Source of the DNA: Chloroflexota bacterium
GTDB lineage: Bacteria > Chloroflexota > Anaerolineae > B4-G1 > SLSP01
DNA: 64,000 nt
Direction: 5' to 3'
Assembly: GCA_019873645.1 (NCBI GenBank)
Contig: JAIOAX010000024.1
Span: 1-64,000, forward strand
In this document: piece after piece, positions 18,143-26,465 of the stretch
Numbering within the stretch: position 1 is the stretch's first letter
Layout of the letters: each line of letters opens with the position of its first letter
Program-made: the position numbers and the translations under genes
Notes under the pieces: model-generated
Databases searched by the model: none
Seen by the model: the letters and a program-made list of their open reading frames with translations, nothing else
Told to the model about the DNA's origin: nothing

Positions 18143-19600
18143 TTATTGGGGGACGATTTTGAGCGCGACGGCAGGGGTATCGGGGAGGGTGCGGGGTAAG
18201 GTGAGGCGCAGCCCGGTGCTGTGGCGTGTCCAGGCGAAGGGCGCCTTGTAGCCCAAAATGTAAACGCGAGCCGTATCCGTCAGGGGGATGTTGGGGATTT
18301 CTAGCTGCGGGCCTCGCGGCTTGCCCAACACAATCGCGTATAGCGTATCGGCCTTCTGGGTAAAGCGCACCGGCAGTTCTTCTCCGGTCTGTCCTGCGGC
18401 GCGCTGCCAGGGGCGCGTGCCGTAAATCGCTTCACCGTTGACTTTGAGCCACGCCCCCAGCCCTTCCAGCCGCGCGACTTGCTGCGGCGGGATGGTGCCA
18501 TCGGCCATCGGCCCGACGTTGAGCAGTAGATTGCCGTTTTTGCTGACGACATCCACGAGCAGATGAATAAGTTCTTTGACAGAAATGAGATCACCGGCTT
18601 GTTCATTGCGGTTGTAGCCGAAGGATAGACCCAGGCCGCGCGTGGTCTCCCACTTCTGCGTCGTCACTTTATTGTAGATGGCGTACTCCGGCGTGCGGAA
18701 GTCGCAATGGAGACCGCCGGTTTGCAGACGCGCAGCAAGACTCTCAGGCCGGGTGATCGCCCGACGGATTACCCAGCGGACAAGGGCACGCGGCAAACCT
18801 GTCAGGTTGCCCAAACCTGACAGGTTTATCTGCGTGAAGCGGTCATTGACCACACCATCAGGCACGGTGTTGTAATAGTCGGCCAAGAGCGCCGGCAGGT
18901 TAGCCGAGGCCGGATAGCCGATGTCATTCCACAGTACGGAGGGCGCGTAGCGTTGGATGAGTTCGCGCCAGTGCGCATCGGCGTAAGCGGCGTAGGTCGG
19001 ATCGTTGGGGATTGCCGTCAGCATGGCGGCAAAATCGCGGATGACGACATCCTTGAAGGTGAAGTCCAGCCCGCCGGAGTAATACAGTCCCATACGCAAT
19101 TTGTTGGCGCGCACGGCCTCGGTCAGCTCGCCCACGTAATCGCGCACAGCACGCCAGTCGGGGCGGTGGGGATTGGAGATGGCGCTCGGCCACATCAGGA
19201 AGCCGTCGTGGTGTTTCGTCACCATCACGACATAACGTGCGCCGGCCCGGCGGAAGAGGTCGCCCCAGGCCCACGGGTCCCAGCCCCGTGCAGCAGCATT
19301 GAACTGCGGGCCAAAGGCGGCGTAAGGGGTATGCGCGCCGTAGGTTTCCGCGTGATACTGCTGCGTGGGACTGCCGGCAATTTGCATAGCCTGACAGTAC
19401 CATTCGGCATAGGGATTATGGGCAAACCAGTACGCATCGCCATATTGGGCGATGACTTCGCAGAGGTTGCCGGTGCGCGGCGCCCACCCGGGCACGGAAT
19501 ATGGCCCCCAATGGACGAAAATGCCCAACTTGGCATCCTCGAACCAGACCGGAAGGGGGTGTTGCTTCACCGACGCCAGGGTTGGTTGATAGATGTGCAT
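18143..19600 (-). CDS. Alpha-L-fucosidase, GH29
   Basis: This 485-aa GH29 enzyme removes terminal alpha-L-fucose. Visible family motifs are KLGIFVHWGPYSVP, TKHHDGFLMW, MGLYYSGGLDFTF and SVLWNDIGYP, whose Asp226 should be the nucleophile, then LLLNVGPMADG near the C-terminal beta domain. No signal peptide is seen, so it is probably cytoplasmic and acts on imported oligosaccharides. A TTG at 19616-19618 would add six residues. The ATG at 19598-19600, 21 bp after the upstream stop, is preferred. A dispersed palindrome is embedded in the gene at 18795-18827. Confidence 0.93.
   Translation of the reverse strand: MHIYQPTLASVKQHPLPVWFEDAKLGIFVHWGPYSVPGWAPRTGNLCEVIAQYGDAYWFAHNPYAEWYCQAMQIAGSPTQQYHAETYGAHTPYAAFGPQFNAAARGWDPWAWGDLFRRAGARYVVMVTKHHDGFLMWPSAISNPHRPDWRAVRDYVGELTEAVRANKLRMGLYYSGGLDFTFKDVVIRDFAAMLTAIPNDPTYAAYADAHWRELIQRYAPSVLWNDIGYPASANLPALLADYYNTVPDGVVNDRFTQINLSGLGNLTGLPRALVRWVIRRAITRPESLAARLQTGGLHCDFRTPEYAIYNKVTTQKWETTRGLGLSFGYNRNEQAGDLISVKELIHLLVDVVSKNGNLLLNVGPMADGTIPPQQVARLEGLGAWLKVNGEAIYGTRPWQRAAGQTGEELPVRFTQKADTLYAIVLGKPRGPQLEIPNIPLTDTARVYILGYKAPFAWTRHSTGLRLTLPRTLPDTPAVALKIVPQ
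18795..18827. repeat. Palindromic repeat inside the fucosidase gene
   Basis: Arms AAACCTGTCAGGTT (18795-18808) and 18814-18827 pair perfectly around 5 nt, in frame, encoding NLSGLGNLTGL. The related word ACAGGTTTTCTGAAATCTGGCAGGT is intergenic at about 47247-47272, so a mobile or duplicated palindrome has probably entered coding sequence. Confidence 0.7.
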
Positions 19601-19621
19601 GGTCTTATTAAACCACAAAGG

Positions 19622-20005
19622 CTATTTGTGGTGTTTGTGATCGTCCTCGTCTTTCACGAAGATATTCAGCACTACGCTGACGATGCTGACGATAAGTGCG
19701 CCCCAAAACGCCGGCCAAAAGCCATCCACGTAGAAACCCAGGCCCAAGACGCGGTTCGCGATCCACGCCGACAGCCACAAGGTGATGGCGTTGATGACCA
19801 GCGTGAACAGGCCCAGCGTGAGCAGAATCAGCGGGCAGGTGAGCAGCTTGAGCAGGGGACGCACAAAGGCATTGACCAGCCCCAAAATCACCGCCATCAC
19901 GGCATAGACGATCCAGCCACCGCCGTCAACACGGATGCCGGCCACGGCCCAGGCTGCCACAAACAACGACAACGCGCCAATCGCCCAACGAATGATGAGT
20001 TTCAT
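19622..20005 (-). CDS. Phage_holin_4-type membrane protein (PF04020 family)
   Basis: This 127-aa protein has four hydrophobic segments. The stretch IRVDGGGWIVYAVMAVILGLVNAFVRPLLK is characteristic of the YvlD/phage_holin_4_2 family, and the tail DEDDHKHHK is charged. Members are small inner-membrane proteins of poorly known role; the holin name is historical. The start at 20003-20005 is set by GAGGAGG just upstream; an upstream in-frame extension has no ribosome site and reads through repeats. It is 21 bp from the fucosidase ATG, so the two may be co-transcribed. Confidence 0.85.
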   Translation of the reverse strand: MKLIIRWAIGALSLFVAAWAVAGIRVDGGGWIVYAVMAVILGLVNAFVRPLLKLLTCPLILLTLGLFTLVINAITLWLSAWIANRVLGLGFYVDGFWPAFWGALIVSIVSVVLNIFVKDEDDHKHHK

Positions 20006-20091
20006 GATGTCCTCCTCGTAAAAATAGTCCAAAGTCGCAAGTCCAAAGTCGAGAAAAACTTGACGCTTTTGGCAGTGAAAATCACACATAT

Positions 20092-20985
20092 TTACGTAAT
20101 GGCGGACGGCAGGTTGCGTGAGGCGTCGCGTCTGGCAATGGATTCGTAGGTTATGGGCAGCGCGCAGCAAGCGTCAAACGAAGCAATCTCATACCCCGCG
20201 TCCCTGGCATAGCCGAGCGTCTTCTGCGACGGCAGTTCCATCCGCGCGACGCCCGCTTGCAGCGCCGCCAGTTCGATGGCTTCGCGGAGGGCGCGTGCGC
20301 GCGGGCGCATGCAGCCCAGCGCGATTTCCGCCTCTGGGAACAGCGCCTTGGCCTCGGCGACGACGTTTGCCACAGCTTCCGCTTCCGGGGCGGGCGCGTC
20401 CGCCAGCGGCGTGCCACGGGTGGGCGAGAAGACGATGACGACAATCGTGTGTGGCGCGTCGCCTGCCGCCGCGATAGGCCGCAACAGCCCGGCTTCGTCG
20501 CCGTTGTAGACGGTGACGTGCGGGACAACGGCGATCCCGGCGGCGCGCAGGGTGCGATAGGCGGCGATGTAGTCGGCGGTGGTCGCGTCCAGGCCGAGCA
20601 CGCGCCGAATCACGTCGTCGCCTGGAATGTCGAGGGAGGCGAAGTCCACCACGCCCGCCAACTTCTGCGCCGTCGCGGCGTCAATGAGACCAGGGTGCAG
20701 GTTGAAGATCAAGTCCGTCTCCTGCCTGGCCTGCCGGATGGCGTCCGTCATCGCGGCGAGGTTGAGGAGCGCGCCGTTTGTGTCTGAGCCGCCGCTCAAC
20801 AGGGCACCGAGCGCGCCGTTCTGTCGCAGGGCGCGGCAGCGTTGCAAGAGCGCATCCGGCGTGTCCGCGGGCAGCATCCCGCCGAGGTAGGTGGCGTCGC
20901 AGTGAGCGCAGTGCAGATTGCACGCCGCGCCGGAGAGCGAGAGCGGCGGGAACTTGGGCAGCGGGTAGTAGGTCTTGAGCCGCAC
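20092..20985 (-). CDS. Radical SAM lipoyl synthase-like protein (LipS1/LipS2 type), short member
   Basis: This 297-aa radical SAM protein has the cluster motif CNLHCAHC near residue 22, then LSGGSDTNG, NLHPGL and SLDIPGDD typical of the fold. Further cysteines (GCMRP, DACC near the C-terminus) could bind an auxiliary cluster. It is the last gene of a four-gene set with LplA, LplB and a second radical SAM protein, which matches the recently described LipS1/LipS2-sLpl(AB) lipoate assembly pathway. There, two radical SAM enzymes together insert the sulfurs into octanoyl-protein. The start is GTG at 20983-20985, one base after the LplB stop. By length it may be LipS2, but the 1/2 assignment is tentative. 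Confidence 0.8.
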   Translation of the reverse strand: MRLKTYYPLPKFPPLSLSGAACNLHCAHCDATYLGGMLPADTPDALLQRCRALRQNGALGALLSGGSDTNGALLNLAAMTDAIRQARQETDLIFNLHPGLIDAATAQKLAGVVDFASLDIPGDDVIRRVLGLDATTADYIAAYRTLRAAGIAVVPHVTVYNGDEAGLLRPIAAAGDAPHTIVVIVFSPTRGTPLADAPAPEAEAVANVVAEAKALFPEAEIALGCMRPRARALREAIELAALQAGVARMELPSQKTLGYARDAGYEIASFDACCALPITYESIARRDASRNLPSAIT

Positions 20986-20986
20986 G

Positions 20987-21298
20987 CTAGGCCGCCTTCA
21001 GCAATGCCGTGACGAAATCGTCCACGTCCGCGCCGACGACCTGCACGTCGCCAGCAAAGAATGTCTGCACGCGCTCACGCAGCGCGGCCTCGTCGAGCAA
21101 TGCGCCGGTCAAAAGCTGTTCGAGGTCTTCGATGGCCTCTTCGGGGTGCATGAAGAAGTCGCCGGTGATGCGGAGCGTCTGGATGACCGGGGGGTTATCT
21201 TCCGTGACCGTCATCCGCACGCGCAACAGCTTGCCGCCGATGGCTTTGTAATCGCCGCTTCGTGCGTCAGCGCTTATAGGTCCAGGTTGGGTTGGCAT
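20987..21298 (-). CDS. lplB: Lipoate-protein ligase accessory domain protein LplB
   Basis: This 103-aa protein corresponds to the C-terminal accessory domain of lipoate-protein ligase made as a separate subunit, as in Thermoplasma. Recognisable stretches are GGKLLRVRM, RITGDFFMHPEEAIEDLE and a short helical tail. It is needed with LplA for adenylation of lipoate or octanoate. It has a strong ribosome site (AAAGGAGG) inside the end of lplA, and the two genes overlap by 32 bp, which fits a stoichiometric complex. The radical SAM gene follows one base after its stop. Confidence 0.85.
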   Translation of the reverse strand: MPTQPGPISADARSGDYKAIGGKLLRVRMTVTEDNPPVIQTLRITGDFFMHPEEAIEDLEQLLTGALLDEAALRERVQTFFAGDVQVVGADVDDFVTALLKAA

Positions 21299-22037
21299 AG
21301 CGTTCCTCCTTTACGCGCGTCAGCAGCGTCCGTTCTTCGTCGCTCACCGTTCCCGGCGAGAGCCGGATGTTCAACACCTCGGCAAAGCCCGCGCACATCG
21401 CCGCGATGACGGCGTCCTTGTCCACCGTCCCCAATTCGCGGCGGATGGACGTCACCCGCTCCTCGACGCCCGCGATGAGCTTGTCGCGGATTTTCTCATT
21501 GGGCACTTTGAGCAGCGAGAACATCAGGTGCGGGTTCACGTCACAGAGCAGCGTGCCGTGTTGCAGGATGCCGCCGAAGCGCCGCGTCTGCGCGTTGCCC
21601 GAAATCTTCTTCCCGTTGACGAGGATGTCGTTGATCGGCTTGAATTCCGCGTCCAGGCCGAGCCGTCGGAAGCCCGCGACCAGCCCCCCGCACAGCAGCG
21701 CGTAGGAATCCAGCACCTTCTTGGGAATTCCTGGATAGTCGTCTTTGACCGCCAGCGAGTAGGTGATCTCGCTGCCGTGCTCGTGGAAGACCGCGCCGCC
21801 GCCAGTGAGCCGCCGGATCACGTCCACGCCCTGCGCGCGGCACACGTCCAGGTCCACTTCCTGCTCGACGCCCTGAAAGTAGCCGATGGACACCGCCGAC
21901 GGCTTCCAACCGTAAAAGCGCAGCGTGCTCGGCGACGTGCCCGCCACCACGCAGCGCAAAACCGCCTCATCCAGCGCCATGTTGTCGAACGCGCTCATGT
22001 CGCCGGTCAACAACAACCGCCACTCTTGAGTGCTCAT
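21267..22037 (-). CDS. lplA: Lipoate-protein ligase A, catalytic subunit
   Basis: This 256-aa enzyme of the LplA/BirA fold activates lipoate or octanoate with ATP and attaches it to a lysine of E2 or GcvH. Key motifs are FYGWKPSAVSIGYFQ, IRRLTGGGAVFHEHGSEITYSL (the RRxxGGGxVxH lipoyl-binding loop), INDILVNGKKISGNAQ with the catalytic Lys, and ILQHGTLL. It lacks the C-terminal accessory domain, which is supplied by the overlapping lplB gene. The ribosome site GGAGG lies 6 nt before the ATG. Confidence 0.93.
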   Translation of the reverse strand: MSTQEWRLLLTGDMSAFDNMALDEAVLRCVVAGTSPSTLRFYGWKPSAVSIGYFQGVEQEVDLDVCRAQGVDVIRRLTGGGAVFHEHGSEITYSLAVKDDYPGIPKKVLDSYALLCGGLVAGFRRLGLDAEFKPINDILVNGKKISGNAQTRRFGGILQHGTLLCDVNPHLMFSLLKVPNEKIRDKLIAGVEERVTSIRRELGTVDKDAVIAAMCAGFAEVLNIRLSPGTVSDEERTLLTRVKEERYANPTWTYKR

Positions 22038-22068
22038 AGAACCTCCAGTGCTCGCTAGAATTTCTGTC

Positions 22069-22139
22069 AGCAGATTAAGCAGATTTAGCAGATTGGTTTT
22101 GTAACGGTTAAAAATCTGCTTAATCTGCTAAATCTGCTG
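22069..22139. repeat. Imperfect inverted repeat of 9-bp words at the lipS1/lplA gap
   Basis: Words of the type CAGATTAAG/CAGATTTAG form arms (22069-22095 and 22113-22139) with two mismatches. The right arm overlaps the last codons of the upstream radical SAM gene, encoding its NQQI end. A mild terminator or RNA-stability role is possible. Confidence 0.7.
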
Positions 22140-23111
22140 ATTAAAATACCGGCGTAACGCTTCGCGGGCGGCGGATTTTTCGGCGGCGGTGAGGGGGGCC
22201 GGATGATTGTAGAGGTCGCCGCCGGGCCGCTCGTTGTACATCGGGCGGTTGCAGTTCGGACAGCCGCTTGTGCGGAAGGGCGCGCCGCTCTCTATCGCGC
22301 GATCCACTATGGCTGGAGTGACGTTGATCGACGCGAGCTTGCCCGCGTCGAAGGCCATATTCTCTACCCGCGCCTGGTTGTGGACGATCAGGTAGCGGGC
22401 GAGTTGTAGGGCGCGGTAGCGTTCCAGCGGCGGCGGGGCTAAAGCCAGTTGTGTCCCCCGAACCGGCGTGAAGGCGAACAGCGCAATAGTGCAGCCCTTG
22501 TCGTGGAACGTCTGGAACGCCCGCACCAGCTCCGCGTCGGTCTCGCCCAACCCGGCGATCAGATGCACCGAGCCAACGCCGAAGACCTCGATCGTCTCAT
22601 CGATAAACTGCATGTAGCGGTTCCAGCTAAAACCGGGCTTCATTTGGTTGAAAAGCGCCTCGGTCGCGCAATCCAGACCCACGCCCACGCGCTCCACCCC
22701 AGCCTCTTTGAGCGCGACCAGCCAATCCTTGTCCACAGGATTCATGCAGATCGAGAGGGGCGCGTCGGAAGCCGCTTTGAGTTGTCGCACGGTCGCCAGC
22801 AGATCGGTCAGCAGATCGGGGTACAGCAATGTCTGGATGCACACCCGCCGGACGTGATCGTCAGCCTGGAGACTATCGAGCACAATGGGCAGCTCGAATT
22901 CGGGCCAGATGACGCGCGACAAAAGCTGCCGGTCCGCGTCGCTGCGGCGGGCCTGCGTGCAGAAGCGGCACGCGCCCAGGCACGTCTCGCCGAGCAGCGT
23001 GTAGAGCGTCGTAGGGGCTGCCTCCATCTTCGCCGAGCGCAGTCCCAGGCTTACTGCGGAGCCGATGCTCAGCCGGATGTGTGGCGTTGTTTGGTATCCT
23101 TCGTCGTTCAT
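22128..23111 (-). CDS. Radical SAM lipoyl synthase-like protein (LipS1/LipS2 type), long member
   Basis: This is a 327-aa radical SAM protein with CLGACRFCTQ (CxxxCxxC), then SICMNPVDKDWL, GLDCATEALFNQMKPGFSW, HLIAGLGETDAEL and a C-terminal CPNCNRP that may hold an auxiliary cluster. These are features of the BATS-like biotin/lipoyl synthase relatives. It is the first gene of the lplA-lplB-radical SAM set, so a LipS1-type role (tentative) in sulfur insertion is inferred. An ATG at 23201 would add 30 residues, but a TTGACT/TATAAT promoter lies inside that extension. The ATG at 23109-23111 (MNDEGYQTTPHI) is therefore chosen. Confidence 0.83.
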   Translation of the reverse strand: MNDEGYQTTPHIRLSIGSAVSLGLRSAKMEAAPTTLYTLLGETCLGACRFCTQARRSDADRQLLSRVIWPEFELPIVLDSLQADDHVRRVCIQTLLYPDLLTDLLATVRQLKAASDAPLSICMNPVDKDWLVALKEAGVERVGVGLDCATEALFNQMKPGFSWNRYMQFIDETIEVFGVGSVHLIAGLGETDAELVRAFQTFHDKGCTIALFAFTPVRGTQLALAPPPLERYRALQLARYLIVHNQARVENMAFDAGKLASINVTPAIVDRAIESGAPFRTSGCPNCNRPMYNERPGGDLYNHPAPLTAAEKSAAREALRRYFNQQI

Positions 23112-23153
23112 TGAGTTGCAAGCCTTGCCCCTTGAATCGTTCACGGCAAGGTC

Positions 23154-23180
23154 ATTATAAACGCACCGGTCACAAGTCAA
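23154..23180 (-). promoter_or_regulatory. Promoter of the lipoate-assembly operon
   Basis: On the minus strand TTGACT (23175-23180) and a perfect TATAAT (23154-23159) are spaced by 15 bp, giving a leader of about 36 nt to the chosen ATG. Its position inside the longer open frame decides the start of the first gene. Confidence 0.6.
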
Positions 23181-23270
23181 TCCGTTAATTTGGACTTTCA
23201 TAAATCGAGAGTAGAATTGCAGATAGTTTTGTTCGCCATTCGCTATTCGTCATTCTTAAGGAGCCCTGCG

Positions 23271-24548
23271 ATGCCTTTACCCCTGTTGAAAGTTCACACA
23301 AGCCAGCGTTATCTGGTCACTGAGGAAGGCCAACCGTTTTTCTGGTTGGGGGATACGGCCTGGGAACTGTTTCATCGCCTGAGCCGTGAAGAAGCCGACG
23401 TGTATCTGCGCGACCGCGCGGCCAAGCGTTTCACCGTGATTCAGGCTGTCGTTCTGGCGGAACTGGACGGCCTCAACACGCCGAATCCCGCCGGGCACCG
23501 TCCCTTGATGGACAACGATCCCACAAAGCCCAACGAGCCGTATTTCCAGGACGTGGACTGGATGGTGAACCGTGCCGAGGAATTGGGACTCTACATCGGG
23601 ATGCTGCCCACCTGGGGCGATAAGTGGCACAAGAACGGCGGCATCGGGCCGCTGGTATTCAACCCCGAAAACGCCTTCGTCTACGGTCGCTTCCTGGGCG
23701 AGCGTTACCGTCACAAGCCGATCATCTGGATTCTCGGCGGCGACAAGTTTGTGGGCGATGAGGAGGAACGCCAGATCATCGAAGCGCTGGCGCGCGGCCT
23801 GCGCGCAGGCGACGAAGGCCGCCACCTGATCACCTTCCACCCCACCGGGCAGTACAGCTCGGCGATCTACTTCCACAACGCGGACTGGCTCGACCTGAAC
23901 ATGATCCAGACCGGCCACACGCTCCACCGCGACAACTATACCTCGATTGCCGCCGAATACAACCGCACGCCGCTCAAGCCCGTGCTGGATGGCGAACCGG
24001 GCTACGAGAACATCCCGCACGCCTTCAACGACGCGAACCCGCGCCTGCAAGCGGTCCACGTGCGGCGATTCTGTTACTGGGCGCTGTTCAGCGGTGCGTG
24101 CGGTCACACCTACGGCTGCAACGACATCTGGCAGATGTGGAAGCGCGGCGATCCGCCGATCATCGCTGCCAACCTGCCCTGGGACGAAGCCATTCACCTG
24201 CCCGGCTCTGGCCAGATGCAGCACGCCCGCGCGCTGATCGAGTCCGGCCCGTATTTTGACCGGCTGCCCGATCCCTCGCTGGTGGAGCCGCCCAACCTGC
24301 CCGCGCCGGATTACGTGGCCGCGTGCCGCGCCCCGGACGCGCGCTACGCCCTGGCCTACTTTCCCTCCGGCAAACCCGCCGCGCTGCGCACCTTCATTCT
24401 GAAAGGCCCGTGCCTCGAAGCCTGCTGGTACGATCCGCGCACCGGCGAACGCTACCCGCTGCCCCCCGTCGAAGTCGCACCGTGGCAGCCGACGACATTC
24501 ATCCCACCGGATGAGCGGGATTGGGTGTTGGTATTGGAGAGCAATTAG
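23271..24548 (+). CDS. GH140-like/DUF4038 glycosidase (apiosidase-like)
   Basis: This 425-aa TIM-barrel protein resembles DUF4038/GH140, the family containing the apiosidase of rhamnogalacturonan-II. Typical segments are the start YLVTEEGQPFFWLGDTAWELFHRL, IWILGGDK, ITFHPTG and LDGEPGYENIPH with a candidate catalytic Glu. A C-terminal collagen-binding-like domain (PF12904 type) ends with VLVLESN. No signal peptide is present, so it is probably cytoplasmic. The ATG at 23271 follows AAGGAG; an upstream in-frame start would read back through the divergent lipoate promoter region. The substrate is inferred, since family members vary. Confidence 0.82.
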   Translation: MPLPLLKVHTSQRYLVTEEGQPFFWLGDTAWELFHRLSREEADVYLRDRAAKRFTVIQAVVLAELDGLNTPNPAGHRPLMDNDPTKPNEPYFQDVDWMVNRAEELGLYIGMLPTWGDKWHKNGGIGPLVFNPENAFVYGRFLGERYRHKPIIWILGGDKFVGDEEERQIIEALARGLRAGDEGRHLITFHPTGQYSSAIYFHNADWLDLNMIQTGHTLHRDNYTSIAAEYNRTPLKPVLDGEPGYENIPHAFNDANPRLQAVHVRRFCYWALFSGACGHTYGCNDIWQMWKRGDPPIIAANLPWDEAIHLPGSGQMQHARALIESGPYFDRLPDPSLVEPPNLPAPDYVAACRAPDARYALAYFPSGKPAALRTFILKGPCLEACWYDPRTGERYPLPPVEVAPWQPTTFIPPDERDWVLVLESN

Positions 24549-24622
24549 CGGTCAGCTATCAGATTTCAGCGGTCAGCGGTCGGGGTATTGGCTGATGGCT
24601 GAAAGCTGATCGCTGATGGCTT
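24545..24622. repeat. Short-word repeat tract
   Basis: Words GCGGTCA, GCTATCA, GCTGATG and GCTGATC repeat irregularly right after the glycosidase stop. Confidence 0.8.
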
Positions 24623-24629
24623 GCGTCGC

Positions 24630-24658
24630 TTGACAATGAGGCTGGGATAGCGCAAAAT
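24630..24658 (+). promoter_or_regulatory. Promoter before the GH9-like gene
   Basis: A perfect TTGACA (24630-24635) and CAAAAT (24653-24658) are spaced by 17 bp. Transcription would start near 24665, just before the GGAGG site at 24678. Confidence 0.5.
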
Positions 24659-24687
24659 GGAGACAAACCCTGTTTTTGGAGGCACAC

Positions 24688-26382
24688 ATGCTCAAAGTCA
24701 ACGGCTTCCTCACCTCACAAATCGGCTATGACCTGGGCGATCCCAAGCGGGCGCTCATTCGGAGTTACCGGCGCGATTATGTGCCCGACGGTGCGCGGTT
24801 TACCGTGTTGCCCCTCACGCCGGACAACACGCTGGCAGAACCGGCACTCGTTGGCGACGTCCGTTACTGGGGTGAGACGTGGAACGCGCACTGGTGGGAG
24901 ATTGATTTTTCGCCGCTGGAGCAGGCCGGCGAATACGTCATCGTCGTTTCCGCACCAGATGGAGGCGCGCTCTATCGCAGCGAAGCGGTGACGATAGGCG
25001 ACAACGTGCTGTGGCGTGAAACGGTCGAGGCGATTGCGCTCGATCAGATGGAGGCGCGCGTGTGCGACGCCCGCAACGGCATCGGGTGGAAGGACTGCGG
25101 CGCCGAGTGGCGCGAGGCCAACAGCCACGCCACGACCGTCATTGGCCTGTGCGAATTGCTCTCCGTGGGCTTCCAATGGCTGACCGCCGAACAGGTGACG
25201 CGCCTGCGTGTGCAAATCATCCACGGTTGCGATTACCTGGCGCTCTTGCAGGATACAGCATTGCGCATCGGCGCGCCGGATGGCGCGCTGGTGCACGAAA
25301 TCCCCAATCACATGGTCTTGATCCCCGGCGACACGGCGCAGGCAGTGGTCGCGCTGGCGTATGCTGGGCGTCTGCTCGCCGACACGCACCCAGAAAAGAG
25401 TCAAGAATACATCCGCCGCGCCGTCCGCGCGATGAACTACCTCATCCTCGAAGCCAAACCTTTCGGCGGGCTGAACTTCTCCGCAATGAACCACGGCGCG
25501 CCACCCGATTTCCAGCCGCCGGACGAATTCATGACCCGTGATCTGGCGATGATGCTGTGGGGGTGCCTGGAACTATGGGCCGCCGGGCAAACCACCTATC
25601 AGCGGCATGCGGCGCGTTTTGCCCGCGAGGTGATGGCGCGGCAGGTGCCACCGGAACGCGCCGAAGATGGCCTGTACGGCCACTTCTACACCTTCGCCTC
25701 CGCCGATTTCACCGAAAAGGCCAACGTCCACCACCACGTCGGCCACGACACTGGCGCGACGTTTCCACACTACATCGCGCCGCTGCTGGAGATGGCGAGC
25801 CGCTGGGCCACCCACCCTGACGCTCCCTTGTGGCGCGAATGTGTCCGCCGTTTCGCCGAGGGCTACCTCATCCCGGCATGCAAGCGCAATCCGTTTTACC
25901 TGCTGCCGGTGGGCTACTTCGCGGGCAAGGGGCTGATGAGCTTCTGCGGCCCGTGGCACGGCATCAACACCAGCTACGGTTTTGGCGCGGCGCTGGCAGT
26001 GGCCTGCATGAGCGTGAGCAACAATCCCGTGCTGCGGCAGATTGCAGTGGGCAACCTGCAATGGTTCTGCGGCCTCAACGCCGGGATCACGCGCAAGAGC
26101 TTTGAGGGCTGCGTGCTGTGGCGCGAAGAAGTGCCGGAAGGCATCGCGCTGCCGTACAGCCAGATTCACGGCGTCGGGCGGCGCTGGACAGGCTGCTGGA
26201 CAGGCATCCGCGGCAGCGTGCCCAACGGCTTCGACGTGAATCCGCAATTCCAACTGGTCGTCGAGCCGGACATCGAGAAAGACGAGCCGCTGCTCTACAC
26301 CGACGAAGACTGGATTCCGCACGGCGCGGGCTTCCTCGCCGGGTTGACGGCGCTGCGCGGGCGCAAGCGATTCGAACGATAA
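24688..26382 (+). CDS. GH9-like glycoside hydrolase with CelD_N domain, divergent active site
   Basis: This 564-aa protein starts with a CelD_N-like Ig domain (TSQIGYDLGDPKRALI, to about residue 95). An (alpha/alpha)6 barrel region of the GH9 type follows. The usual DAGD catalytic loop reads KDCGAEW near residue 142, so the second Asp (the normal base) is absent. A Glu remains near the C-terminus in YTDEDWIPHGAGFLAGL, the position of the GH9 acid. The activity may therefore differ from cellulase. No signal peptide is visible. The ATG at 24688 is chosen because GGAGG (24678-24682) fits it; a TTG at 24676 overlaps that site. It probably starts an operon with deoC, GH28 and ROK genes. Confidence 0.8.
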   Translation: MLKVNGFLTSQIGYDLGDPKRALIRSYRRDYVPDGARFTVLPLTPDNTLAEPALVGDVRYWGETWNAHWWEIDFSPLEQAGEYVIVVSAPDGGALYRSEAVTIGDNVLWRETVEAIALDQMEARVCDARNGIGWKDCGAEWREANSHATTVIGLCELLSVGFQWLTAEQVTRLRVQIIHGCDYLALLQDTALRIGAPDGALVHEIPNHMVLIPGDTAQAVVALAYAGRLLADTHPEKSQEYIRRAVRAMNYLILEAKPFGGLNFSAMNHGAPPDFQPPDEFMTRDLAMMLWGCLELWAAGQTTYQRHAARFAREVMARQVPPERAEDGLYGHFYTFASADFTEKANVHHHVGHDTGATFPHYIAPLLEMASRWATHPDAPLWRECVRRFAEGYLIPACKRNPFYLLPVGYFAGKGLMSFCGPWHGINTSYGFGAALAVACMSVSNNPVLRQIAVGNLQWFCGLNAGITRKSFEGCVLWREEVPEGIALPYSQIHGVGRRWTGCWTGIRGSVPNGFDVNPQFQLVVEPDIEKDEPLLYTDEDWIPHGAGFLAGLTALRGRKRFER

Positions 26383-26384
26383 AG

Positions 26385-26455
26385 CTCTCAGCTTTCAGCC
26401 GTCAGCAGTCAGCCAGAGCTGATTGCTGAAAGCTGATAGCTGACTGCTAAAAAAA
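26385..26455. repeat. Short-word repeat tract
   Basis: GCTTTCAGCC, GTCAGCA, GCTGATTGCTGAAAGCTGATAGCTGAC-type words fill the gap between the GH9-like and deoC genes. Confidence 0.8.
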
Positions 26456-26465
26456 GGAGAATACA

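Noticed and set aside
23112-23201. N-terminal extension of the long radical SAM protein, with CDRC and a further Cys
   Set aside because: A TTGACT/TATAAT promoter lies in it, no ribosome site precedes the ATG at 23201, and the family starts near MNDEGYQTTPHI.
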